DNA from: an uncultured beta proteobacterium
Lineage (GTDB): Bacteria > Pseudomonadota > Gammaproteobacteria > Burkholderiales > Burkholderiaceae_C
Assembly (NCBI GenBank): GCA_903873485.1
Contig: CAIQOO010000175.1
Location: 62,001-126,000, forward strand
Length of the DNA: 64,000 bases
Direction of reading: 5' to 3'
Numbering within the stretch: position 1 is the stretch's first letter; every line of letters starts with the position of its first letter. Below the pieces are notes generated by a model. It saw only the letters and a program-made list of their open reading frames with translations, had not been told where the DNA came from and made no database searches. The position numbers and the translations under genes are program-made. Positions 7,467 to 15,994 of the stretch are shown here, piece by piece.

Positions 7467-9986
7467 ATGACTATTTCATTTTTTCAGTTGGGCTGGCGTT
7501 CATTGATCCGCGATTTGCGCGCTGGCGAGTTGCGCCTGTTGATGGTGGCGGTGACGCTGGCGGTGGCGGCGCTGACGGCAGTGGGGTTCTTTGCTGATCG
7601 CCTCAAAGGTGGTTTGCAGCGCGATGCGCGCCAGTTGCTGGGGGGCGATGCGGTGATCGTCAGCGACAACCCGATGCCGGCGGCGTTTTTGGAGCAGGCC
7701 CGTCGGATTGGACTGCAGCAGGTGCAAACCCTGAGCTTTCCGACCATGGCGCGCGCCACCGACACGCAAGGCGGGCAGAGCAAACTGGTGGCACTCAAAG
7801 TGGTGCAGCCGGGCTACCCGCTGCGCGGCAACTTGCGTGTGGGCGAGACACCCGGCAGCCCCGGTGCCTTGACCCGTGATGTGCCAATGCCTGGCCAAGT
7901 CTGGGTCGAGGCCACGCTACTGGAGGCCTTGAGTCTGCGCATGGGCGACCCACTGCTGCTGGGTGACAGCAGCCTGCGCATCGCCAGGGTGATCGTCAAC
8001 GAGCCGGATCGCGGTGCCGGTTTCATGAATTTTTCGCCCAGGGTGATGATCAACCAAGCCGATCTGGCCGCCACCGGCCTGGTCCAGCCCGCCAGCCGGC
8101 TGAGCTACCGGATGGCTGTGGCCGGCGAAGAGGTTTTGGTTCAGGCCTTTGTCGATTGGTCGCAACAGCAGGTGCTGGCCCGATCGGTGCGCGGCATTCG
8201 GGTCGAGGCCTTGCAGGGTGGCCGCCCGGAACTCAGCACCACCCTGGACCGGGCGGAGAAATTCCTCAATCTGGTGGCCTTGCTGGCGGCCCTGTTGAGT
8301 GCCGTGGCGGTGGCGCTGGCCGCGCGCGGTTTTGCTGCCAGCCATTTGGACGACTGCGCCATGCTGCGGGTGCTGGGCTTGTCGCAGCGCCACATTGCCG
8401 CTGCCTACAGCCTTGAATTTGTGCTGATTGGCCTGCTGGCCAGTGCTGCCGGGGTGGTGCTGGGCTTTGCCGTGCATTACGGCTTTGTGGCCTTGCTGGC
8501 CGGTCTGGTGGATGCCGGTTTGCCGGCACCGGGCTGGTGGCCGGTGCTATTTGGCATGGGCATGGGCCTGACCCTGCTGCTGGCCTTTGGCCTGCCGCCG
8601 GTGCTGCAACTGGCGCAGGTGCCGGCACTGCGGGTGATTCGCCGTGATGTCGGCGGACTCAAGCCGACATCGCTGCTGGTGCTGGGCCTGGGCGTGCTGG
8701 GTTTTGCCGCGCTGCTGCTGGCCGCCAGCAGCGACCTCAAGCTCGGACTGATCGCCGTCGGCGGCTTTGCTGCGGCCACGCTGCTGTTTGCCGCGCTGAG
8801 CTGGCTGGCGGTCAAGCTGCTGCGCGCCATCGTCAACGATGCCACCGCTCCCACCGCGCTGGTGCTGGCGACCCGGCAAATCTCGGCCCGGCCAGCCTTT
8901 GCGGTGGTGCAGGTCAGCAGCCTGGCGGTGGGCCTCTTGGCGCTGGTGCTGCTGGTGCTGCTGCGCACCGACCTGATCAGCAGTTGGCGCCAGGCCTCGC
9001 CGGCCAATGCCCCGAACCGTTTTGTCATCAACATCATGCCCGAGCAAGGCACCGCCTTTACCCAACGCCTCAAGGATGCCGGCGTCAGCGAATTTGACTG
9101 GTTCCCGATGATTCGTGGCCGTCTGGTGGCCATCAATGGCCGCGAGGTTAGCCCCGACGATTACACCGACGAGCGTGCCCGGCGGCTGGTTGACCGCGAA
9201 TTCAACCTGTCCCATAGCGCCCGGCTGCCGACCCAAAACGTGGTGGTGGCCGGGCGCTGGCGGCCTGACGAGCCAGGCGCCATCAGCCTGGAGGAAGGCA
9301 TTGCCAAGAGCCTGGGTTTGACGATTGGCGACAGCCTCAAGTTTGATGTCGGCGGCCAGCAAACCGAGACCAAAATCACCTCGCTGCGTCAGGTTGATTG
9401 GGGTTCGATGCGGGCCAATTTTTTTGCCATGTACCCGGTGGACCAGCTTGACAATTTGCCCGCCACTTACATGAGTGCCTTCAGGGCACCAACCATGCCG
9501 GGCTTTGACAATGCCCTGGTGCGCCAGTTTCCCAACATCACGGTGGTGGATGCCACCACCACCATCGCCCAGATTCAGCGCGTGCTTGACCAGGTGATTG
9601 CGGCGGTAGAATTTTTGTTTGCATTCACGCTGGCCGCTGGTCTGGTAGTGCTGTTTGCCGCCGTCACCGCCACCCGCGAGGAGCGCGCCCGTGAATACGC
9701 CATCATGCGAGCGATCGGTGCTGGTGCCCGCCTGCTGCGCTTGGTGCAACGCATTGAACTGATCGGAGTCGGCCTGCTGGCGGGGTTTCTGGCCTCGGTG
9801 GTGGCCAGCGGGGTGGGTTGGGCGCTGGCCCGCTTTGTGTTTGACTTTGTCTGGGTGGTGTCGCTGTGGGTGCCGCTGCTGGGCGCGCTGTGTGGCGCGC
9901 TGCTGGCGCTGGCGGCGGGCTGGTGGGGGCTGCATGATGTGCTGCGCCGCCCGGTGCTGCAAACGCTGCGGCAGGCCGCCACCTGA
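7467..9986 (+). CDS. FtsX-like ABC transporter permease
   Basis: An inner-membrane permease of the FtsX/MacB type, 839 residues. One N-terminal membrane helix (about residues 20-42) is followed by a large periplasmic domain (LLGGDAVIVSDNPMP). A cluster of helices lies at about 265-420, then a second periplasmic domain, and three C-terminal helices after residue 705. This two-module layout matches YbbP-type permeases, which work with an ATPase subunit (YbbA) in exporting or processing envelope substrates. No ATPase gene lies beside it. This is the last core gene before the defence island. Confidence 0.85.
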   Translation: MTISFFQLGWRSLIRDLRAGELRLLMVAVTLAVAALTAVGFFADRLKGGLQRDARQLLGGDAVIVSDNPMPAAFLEQARRIGLQQVQTLSFPTMARATDTQGGQSKLVALKVVQPGYPLRGNLRVGETPGSPGALTRDVPMPGQVWVEATLLEALSLRMGDPLLLGDSSLRIARVIVNEPDRGAGFMNFSPRVMINQADLAATGLVQPASRLSYRMAVAGEEVLVQAFVDWSQQQVLARSVRGIRVEALQGGRPELSTTLDRAEKFLNLVALLAALLSAVAVALAARGFAASHLDDCAMLRVLGLSQRHIAAAYSLEFVLIGLLASAAGVVLGFAVHYGFVALLAGLVDAGLPAPGWWPVLFGMGMGLTLLLAFGLPPVLQLAQVPALRVIRRDVGGLKPTSLLVLGLGVLGFAALLLAASSDLKLGLIAVGGFAAATLLFAALSWLAVKLLRAIVNDATAPTALVLATRQISARPAFAVVQVSSLAVGLLALVLLVLLRTDLISSWRQASPANAPNRFVINIMPEQGTAFTQRLKDAGVSEFDWFPMIRGRLVAINGREVSPDDYTDERARRLVDREFNLSHSARLPTQNVVVAGRWRPDEPGAISLEEGIAKSLGLTIGDSLKFDVGGQQTETKITSLRQVDWGSMRANFFAMYPVDQLDNLPATYMSAFRAPTMPGFDNALVRQFPNITVVDATTTIAQIQRVLDQVIAAVEFLFAFTLAAGLVVLFAAVTATREERAREYAIMRAIGAGARLLRLVQRIELIGVGLLAGFLASVVASGVGWALARFVFDFVWVVSLWVPLLGALCGALLALAAGWWGLHDVLRRPVLQTLRQAAT

Positions 9987-10427
9987 GCCGCTGGCGTGGT
10001 AGCCACGCAAACCCTTGGCTACGCAATAATTTGACAAAATTTCGACCTGTACGATTCATTAAGCCGCGTGCCTATTGCGCAAGCTGCTATCAAAAAAGTA
10101 TAAACTATGACAGCGGCCCAGATACCACCAGCCTGAACTGCCAGCCTTGCACCCTGTCAAGCCGCCTGCCGCACTGCGGCATCACTGCCAGACCGGTGGC
10201 GATGCGTCTTGGCTGGTCATGGATGTCTGATCTGATCGTCTGCCTGTGCTGCTAGTCGGCGCTACACTCTTTGCCTTTTCCTGGGTCGGAAAGTTTGAAA
10301 AATTGCGTACTCTGCATGGATGTCAACACTCGGCGATCTGGCTCGCTGATGCCAGACCAGCCAAATCCGAAAGCTTCGTCTTTCAACCAGTTCAGTCATC
10401 GAACATGAATCCGGGGAGCGCCATCCA
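9987..10427. other. 441-bp gene-free spacer at the left edge of the defence island
   Basis: No convincing coding sequence was found. It holds a hairpin-forming stretch just after the permease stop (GTAGCCA/TGGCTAC, no T-run), a possible promoter TTGCGC-18 bp-TATAAA at 10075-10104, and a TTGACA at 10031 without a good -10. GGGGAG at 10414-10419 is the ribosome-binding site of the next gene. Its base composition is more AT-rich than the permease gene. This is the probable island boundary, but no attachment-site repeat was recognised. Confidence 0.5.
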
Positions 10428-13400
10428 ATGAATGATTCGACACCAAGCCTTGAAAGCCAGACCGCCATAGCCGCAGCGACAACGGCTACGGCAGCAGCAA
10501 CAACGGCAACAGCACGTATCCAGGCCACGCTGGTCGGCAAACTCAATCTGGCAGACTTCCAGAATGCCGTGCCGCTGCTGCGCGAGCTGATCATCGTCAA
10601 TGACGGCCAGGCCGAAATCAGCGGGCTGCAACTGCGGGTTGAATCGGTGCCAGCCTTCCTCAAGCCCCGGCTCTGGCACATTGATGCCGTGGCAGCCGGC
10701 CAGTCGCGCCAGATTACCCCGCTTGATGTGCAGCTTGACGGCGCATTGCTGACGCGCCTGACCGAAGCCGAGAAGGCCAGCGTGAGTTTTGTCCTGAGCC
10801 AGGGCACCGCCGAGCCACCCGCAGAACTGGCGCGGCTGGAGTTGCCCCTTGAGTTGCTGCCACGCAACCAGTGGGGCGGCCTGTCACAACTGCCCGAGAT
10901 GGTGGCGGCCTTCGTTCAGCCCAATGACCCGCAGATTGATCGCCTGCTCAAGCAAGCCGCCGAGGTGCTGCGCAAGAACGGCAAGAACCCGGCTCTTGAT
11001 GGCTATCGCGGTGGTGCCAAACGGGCTTGGGAACAGGCCTCGGGCATCTGGAGTGCCGTCTCTGCCATGGGCCTGGACTACGCGCTGCCGCCCGCCAGCT
11101 TCGAGCACACGGGCCAGAAGGTCCGGGGACCAGCCCAGATTGCCGAATCCGGCCTGGCTACCTGTCTGGATATCGCCCTGCTGTTTTGCGCCGCCCTTGA
11201 ACAGGCCGGGCTGAACCCCCTGCTGGTCTTTACCAAGGGCCATGCCCTGGCCGGCTTCTGGCTCAAGGCGGAAGAGTTTTCAACCAGCGTGGTTGATGAC
11301 GTAACCGCCCTGCGCAAGCGCATCAAGCTCAATGAACTGGTGCTGTTCGAGACCACCGTGGTGACGCACCGGCCGGTGCCCGCGTTTTCACACGCGGCGC
11401 AGCTTGGGAGCCAGCAGATCAGCGACGACAAGGAAGATACGTTCGAGCTGGCCATCGACATCCGGCGCGCCCGCCTGCAGCGCATCAAGCCGCTGGCCAG
11501 TGCCGAGGTGCCGGTGGTGCTTGATCCGCTGGCAGTGCCGGTTAATCGGGAGCCGATTTTCGACGAAGCCCCTGACTTGCCCGACGACACGGCCTTGACC
11601 GAGCCAGACCCGGCCACGCTCAGCCCGACCGACCGGCTGGCGCGCTGGCAACGCAAGCTGCTCGATTTGTCGCTGCGCAACAACCTGCTGAATTTTCGCA
11701 GCGGCAAAAAAGCCTTGAAGCTCGAAGCGGCTGATGCTGGTTTGCTGGAGGATGCGCTGTCAGACGGCCAGACCCTCAAGCTGCTGCCCCGGCCCGACCT
11801 GATGGACGGGGCCGATCCGCGCGACCAGGCCACCTACGAGGCGCGCGCGGGCGAAGATGTCCGGCGCGGCCATGCCCGCGATGCCTTGAAGCGCCGCGAG
11901 GTTTTTATCGCCCTGGCCAAAGACGAGCTGAACCTGCGCCTAGTCGATCTGTACCGCGCCGCGCGTGCCACCTTGCAAGAAGGTGGCTCCAACACGCTTT
12001 ATCTGGCGATGGGCTTTCTGGTCTGGAACCGCGACGACAAGCCCGGCCAGCGCTGCCGCGCCCCGCTGATTTTGGTGCCGGTCACGCTGAACCGCAAAAG
12101 TGCCCGCGCCGGCTTCACCCTGACCCTGTACGACGATGAGCCACGCTTCAACCCGACCCTGATCGAGATGCTGCGGCAGGATTTCAAGCTCAGCCTGGGG
12201 GTGACCGACGCTGCCCTGCCCAAGGACGAGACCGGCATTGACGTGGCGAGTGTCTGGAAGGCGGTTTCACACGCAGTCAAGGACATCAAGGGCTGGGAAG
12301 TGACCGAAGAAGTGGTGCTGGCGATGTTCTCCTTTGCCAAGCACCTGATGTGGAAAGACTTGGCCGAGCGCACCGACCAGTTGCGCCAAAACGCGGTGGT
12401 GCGGCATTTGATCGACACGCCGCGCGAGAGTTATCCGGCAGGCGTGGCCTTTCCGGATCCGCGCAACCTGGACCGCGACTTTGCCCCCGAGCAGACTTTT
12501 TTGCCGCTGCCAGCCGATTCATCGCAACTGTCTGCCGTCATGGCGGCGGTTGGCGGCAAGGATTTTGTGCTGATCGGCCCGCCCGGCACCGGCAAGAGCC
12601 AGACCATTGCCAACCTGATCGCCCAATGCTTGGCCGAGCATAAGCGGGTGCTGTTTGTCTCCGAGAAGGTGGCTGCTCTTGATGTGGTCTATCGGCGCCT
12701 GCGCGAGGTCGGTTTGGGCGAGTTTTGTCTTGAACTGCACTCCAGCAAGGCGCGCAAGCTTGATGTGCTGGCCCAGTTACGCCGCTCCTGGGAAGCGCAG
12801 GGCAGCATTGATGCACAGGCCTGGCGCGCCGAGGGGCAGCGTCTCAAGCAGTTGCGCGACCAGTTGAATGTCTATGTCGAACGGCTGCACCTGCGCCATG
12901 CCAACGGCCTGACGATTTTTGAAGCGATTGGACGGGTGGCACGCGGCCAGGGCATCGCGCTGGCAAGCCTGTCCTGGCCCGCTGCCGATGCCCACGATGC
13001 GACCGCCATGCAGGCCCTGCGCGATGTCGCTGACCGGCTGGAGGTCAACGCCCACGCCATCGGCCAAGGCGGATTGCAGCAAAACCCGCTGGCCGTCATC
13101 GGCAACAGCGACTGGTCGCCCGGCTGGCAGCAGCGCCTGATGGATGCGGCGCGCGCAGTAGCTCCGGCTGCCCATGCGCTGGAACAGTCGGCTCAAGGCT
13201 TTGTCAAGGCAGTCGGCCTGCCGCCCGCTGAGCTGACCCGCCGCGTGCGTGATGCCCTGGCGGTGCTGGCCCGTGTCTTGCCAGTGGCTGCCGGGTGGGA
13301 CTGGCGTTTTGTGCTGCGCCCGGATGCCCGATCCATCCTGGAGCAGTGCCAGCAAGGTCTGGCGCAACTCGCCGGGCGGCTGGCCGCCAGCGCCGACGGC

Positions 13401-15926
13401 CCGTCGGCCTGGCCTGATTCCGTCATCGGCAACTGCCGCATCGAACTTGATGGCCTGCTGCCGCAGCGCCATACGTTCGAGCAACTTGGCCAGGCCTGGA
13501 GCAGCGACTTGGCTGACCGGCTGAACCAGGGACACAAGCTGCTTGATGGCATCGACCAGGCCACCCGACAGTTGTCGGTGCGGTACGGCGTGCAGATTGA
13601 GCAGTTGAACCTCAGCCAGCTTCAGCAGGCCTGGGCCAAGGCAGAAAAGTCGCTATGGCCGATGTCCTGGCTGGGCCGGCGCCGGATTCGCGCCACCCTG
13701 AGTGCTGCCATGGTGGGCATTGGCCAGCCCGATGCGGCAAAGGATATTGATCTGCTGGTGCAGATTCGGGCAAGCTGCGCCGAACTGCTGGCGCTGGATC
13801 TGACCGGCCTATGGCAGACCCTGACCAGCCGCGTGGATGTGCTGGCGCAGGCGCTGACATTGCACGCCTCGCTGCTGGCCGCAGCCACCCATCTGGCAGC
13901 CACCCCGGATGACTTTGCGGCCATTGTGGTATTGCTCAACCGCCAGATGGGCGACTCCAACGCCTTGCTGCAGCCGGGCGGCCAGATTGCGGAGTCGGGC
14001 GCGGTGTATCTGGCGGCCTGGGGTGCGCTGCAGCCGGTGATCGACAAGCTGCTGACCCAGGGCGGTGTGCCGGAGCCAGCCAGAACCCGGCTGGCCGACG
14101 CGCCGCTGGCCGAACTGGTGGCCTGCTGCCAGGCCATCCTGAAGTCCGAGAGCCGACTGCACGCCTGGTGCGCCTGGCGCCTGGTGTGCGAGGAGGCGCA
14201 GCCGCTCGGCCTGCAGCCGCTGGCCGCCGCGATTGAGCGCGGCGAGGTTCAGCGTGGCACGGTGCGCGAGCTGTTCGAGACCAATTACTGCCGCTGGTGG
14301 CTCAATGCAGTGGTTGACCAGGAACCGGTGATCCGCAGTTTTGTGTCGGCCCAGCATGAAAAGCGCATCGCCGATTTCCGTGCGCTTGACGATCATTTCA
14401 CCAGCCTGACCCGGGACTGGATCCGGGCCAGCCTGTGCGCTGGCCTGCCGGCCCAGGACGGCATCACCCGACACTCGGAGTGGGGCATCCTGCGCCACGA
14501 GATCAACAAGAAAAAGCGCCATATCCCGCTGCGCGAGCTGATGAGCAGCATTCCGACCGCGCTGACCCAACTGACCCCCTGCCTGCTGATGAGCCCGCTG
14601 TCGATCGCCCAGTACCTGGCGGCTGATGCGACGATTTTCGACATTGTGGTGTTTGACGAAGCCTCGCAGATTTGTGTCTGGGATGCGATTGGCGCCATCG
14701 CCCGTGGCAAGCAGGTGGTGATGGTCGGTGACCCCAAGCAGTTGCCGCCGACCAACTTCTTTGACCGGGCCGAGTCCGAGGCCGACGAAGAAGATGTCGA
14801 GGCTGACCTGGAAAGCATTCTTGACGAGTGCCTTGGCTCCAGCCTGCCGACCATGAACCTGGCCTGGCACTACCGCAGCCGACACGAAAGCCTGATCGCC
14901 TTTTCGAATTACCATTACTACGGCGGCGCACTGGTGACTTTCCCCTCGCCGGTGACCGAGGATCGGGCGGTCAGCTTCCACCCGGTGCAGGGCAGCTACG
15001 AAAAGGGCGGCGCACGCATCAACAAGCCCGAAGCCCGGGCGCTGGTGGCCGATCTGGTGGCGCGGCTAAGCTCTGCCGACTTTCGCGCATCAAAGCTGAC
15101 GATTGGGGTGGTCACCTTTAACACCGAGCAGCAGGCGCTGATCGAAGACCTGCTTGACGAAGAGCGGCGCCGTGACCCGGCCATCGAGTGCTATTTTTCT
15201 GATGCCGAACTCGAACCGGTGTTTGTCAAAAACCTGGAAAGCGTGCAGGGCGACGAGCGCGACATCATGTATTTCTCGATCACTTATGGCCCGGATCAGT
15301 CCGGAGTGGTGTCGATGAACTTCGGCCCGATGAACCGCGAGGGCGGCGAGCGGCGGCTGAATGTGGCCATTACCCGGGCGCGCCATGAACTGCGGGTGTT
15401 CTCCAGCCTGCGCGCCGAGCAGATGGACTTGGCCCGCACCCAGGCAGTTGGCGTGCGTGACCTCAAGCATTTTCTGGACTTTGCCGAACGCGGCCCGCGC
15501 GTATTGGCGCAGGCCAGCGCTGGCAGTCTGGGCGGTTTCGAGAGCCCCTTTGAAGAAGCCGTGGCAGCCGCCCTGGCGCGCAAGGGCTGGAAGCTGCATA
15601 CCCAGGTGGGGGCTTCGGCTTTTCGCATTGATCTGGCGGTGGTGCACCCGGATGCCCCCGGCAGCTATCTGACCGGTGTCGAATGCGACGGCGCCACCTA
15701 CCACCGCAGTGCCACCGCGCGGGATCGCGACAAGCTGCGCGAGCAGGTGCTGCGCGGCCTGGGCTGGGAGATTCTGCGGGTCTGGTCAACCGACTGGTGG
15801 ATTGATGCGGCCCATACTCTGGAACAACTGGATCTGGCGCTGCAGGCCTTGCTGGCCGCCAGCCGGGCCAAACGAGCCAAGGCAGCCACTCCGGCGACCG
15901 ACGCAAGCGCAGAACCGGTCAGCTAA
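10428..15926 (+). CDS. Large DUF4011 / SF1 helicase / Vsr-like nuclease defence protein
   Basis: An 1832-residue multidomain protein. Reading from the N-terminus: an Ala/Thr-rich leader; a beta-rich domain (about 30-125); a transglutaminase-like region with Cys-246, His-272 and possibly Glu-308; DUF4011 starting near 400 (LARWQRKLLDLSLRNNLLNF); a superfamily 1 helicase with Walker A GPPGTGKS at 717-724, Walker B VFDEAS with Asp-1410/Glu-1411, DPKQLPP, and motif VI NVAITRARHEL from 1645; and a C-terminal Vsr/MTES_1575-type endonuclease domain (about 1700-1810) with VECDGATYH, acidic residues Glu-1752 and Asp-1754, and WEILRVWSTDWW. This architecture is known in single-gene phage-defence proteins (from memory, 'hhe' in defence surveys). 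It stands alone, followed by the type I restriction operon. Confidence 0.88.
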   Translation: MNDSTPSLESQTAIAAATTATAAATTATARIQATLVGKLNLADFQNAVPLLRELIIVNDGQAEISGLQLRVESVPAFLKPRLWHIDAVAAGQSRQITPLDVQLDGALLTRLTEAEKASVSFVLSQGTAEPPAELARLELPLELLPRNQWGGLSQLPEMVAAFVQPNDPQIDRLLKQAAEVLRKNGKNPALDGYRGGAKRAWEQASGIWSAVSAMGLDYALPPASFEHTGQKVRGPAQIAESGLATCLDIALLFCAALEQAGLNPLLVFTKGHALAGFWLKAEEFSTSVVDDVTALRKRIKLNELVLFETTVVTHRPVPAFSHAAQLGSQQISDDKEDTFELAIDIRRARLQRIKPLASAEVPVVLDPLAVPVNREPIFDEAPDLPDDTALTEPDPATLSPTDRLARWQRKLLDLSLRNNLLNFRSGKKALKLEAADAGLLEDALSDGQTLKLLPRPDLMDGADPRDQATYEARAGEDVRRGHARDALKRREVFIALAKDELNLRLVDLYRAARATLQEGGSNTLYLAMGFLVWNRDDKPGQRCRAPLILVPVTLNRKSARAGFTLTLYDDEPRFNPTLIEMLRQDFKLSLGVTDAALPKDETGIDVASVWKAVSHAVKDIKGWEVTEEVVLAMFSFAKHLMWKDLAERTDQLRQNAVVRHLIDTPRESYPAGVAFPDPRNLDRDFAPEQTFLPLPADSSQLSAVMAAVGGKDFVLIGPPGTGKSQTIANLIAQCLAEHKRVLFVSEKVAALDVVYRRLREVGLGEFCLELHSSKARKLDVLAQLRRSWEAQGSIDAQAWRAEGQRLKQLRDQLNVYVERLHLRHANGLTIFEAIGRVARGQGIALASLSWPAADAHDATAMQALRDVADRLEVNAHAIGQGGLQQNPLAVIGNSDWSPGWQQRLMDAARAVAPAAHALEQSAQGFVKAVGLPPAELTRRVRDALAVLARVLPVAAGWDWRFVLRPDARSILEQCQQGLAQLAGRLAASADGPSAWPDSVIGNCRIELDGLLPQRHTFEQLGQAWSSDLADRLNQGHKLLDGIDQATRQLSVRYGVQIEQLNLSQLQQAWAKAEKSLWPMSWLGRRRIRATLSAAMVGIGQPDAAKDIDLLVQIRASCAELLALDLTGLWQTLTSRVDVLAQALTLHASLLAAATHLAATPDDFAAIVVLLNRQMGDSNALLQPGGQIAESGAVYLAAWGALQPVIDKLLTQGGVPEPARTRLADAPLAELVACCQAILKSESRLHAWCAWRLVCEEAQPLGLQPLAAAIERGEVQRGTVRELFETNYCRWWLNAVVDQEPVIRSFVSAQHEKRIADFRALDDHFTSLTRDWIRASLCAGLPAQDGITRHSEWGILRHEINKKKRHIPLRELMSSIPTALTQLTPCLLMSPLSIAQYLAADATIFDIVVFDEASQICVWDAIGAIARGKQVVMVGDPKQLPPTNFFDRAESEADEEDVEADLESILDECLGSSLPTMNLAWHYRSRHESLIAFSNYHYYGGALVTFPSPVTEDRAVSFHPVQGSYEKGGARINKPEARALVADLVARLSSADFRASKLTIGVVTFNTEQQALIEDLLDEERRRDPAIECYFSDAELEPVFVKNLESVQGDERDIMYFSITYGPDQSGVVSMNFGPMNREGGERRLNVAITRARHELRVFSSLRAEQMDLARTQAVGVRDLKHFLDFAERGPRVLAQASAGSLGGFESPFEEAVAAALARKGWKLHTQVGASAFRIDLAVVHPDAPGSYLTGVECDGATYHRSATARDRDKLREQVLRGLGWEILRVWSTDWWIDAAHTLEQLDLALQALLAASRAKRAKAATPATDASAEPVS
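10473..10514 (+). repeat. 21-bp tandem duplication in the helicase gene
   Basis: Two adjacent 21-bp units (10473-10493 and 10494-10514) differ at four positions and encode AATTATA twice in the Ala/Thr-rich N-terminal leader. The unit length is a multiple of three, so copy-number change would keep the frame. Confidence 0.7.
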
Positions 15927-15940
15927 TTGCTGCATTTTAT

Positions 15941-15982
15941 ATAGCTACTAGCGCTTATCCCATAAGGCCTACAGGGCTTTTT
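15941..15982 (+). repeat. Comamonadaceae-type 42-bp intergenic repeat, copy 1
   Basis: ATAGCTACTAGCGCTTATCC followed by CATAAGGCCTACAGGGCTTT. It fills most of the 68-bp gap between the helicase gene and hsdM. It matches the other copies in this window in both the AGCGCTT and ATAAGG..TA.AGG blocks. Confidence 0.75.
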
Positions 15983-15994
15983 TCCTTAAAATTC

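Noticed and set aside
10031-10255. A 74-codon plus-strand frame before the helicase gene.
   Set aside because: No motif, many Cys and Arg residues without pattern, no ribosome site; the stretch is treated as spacer.
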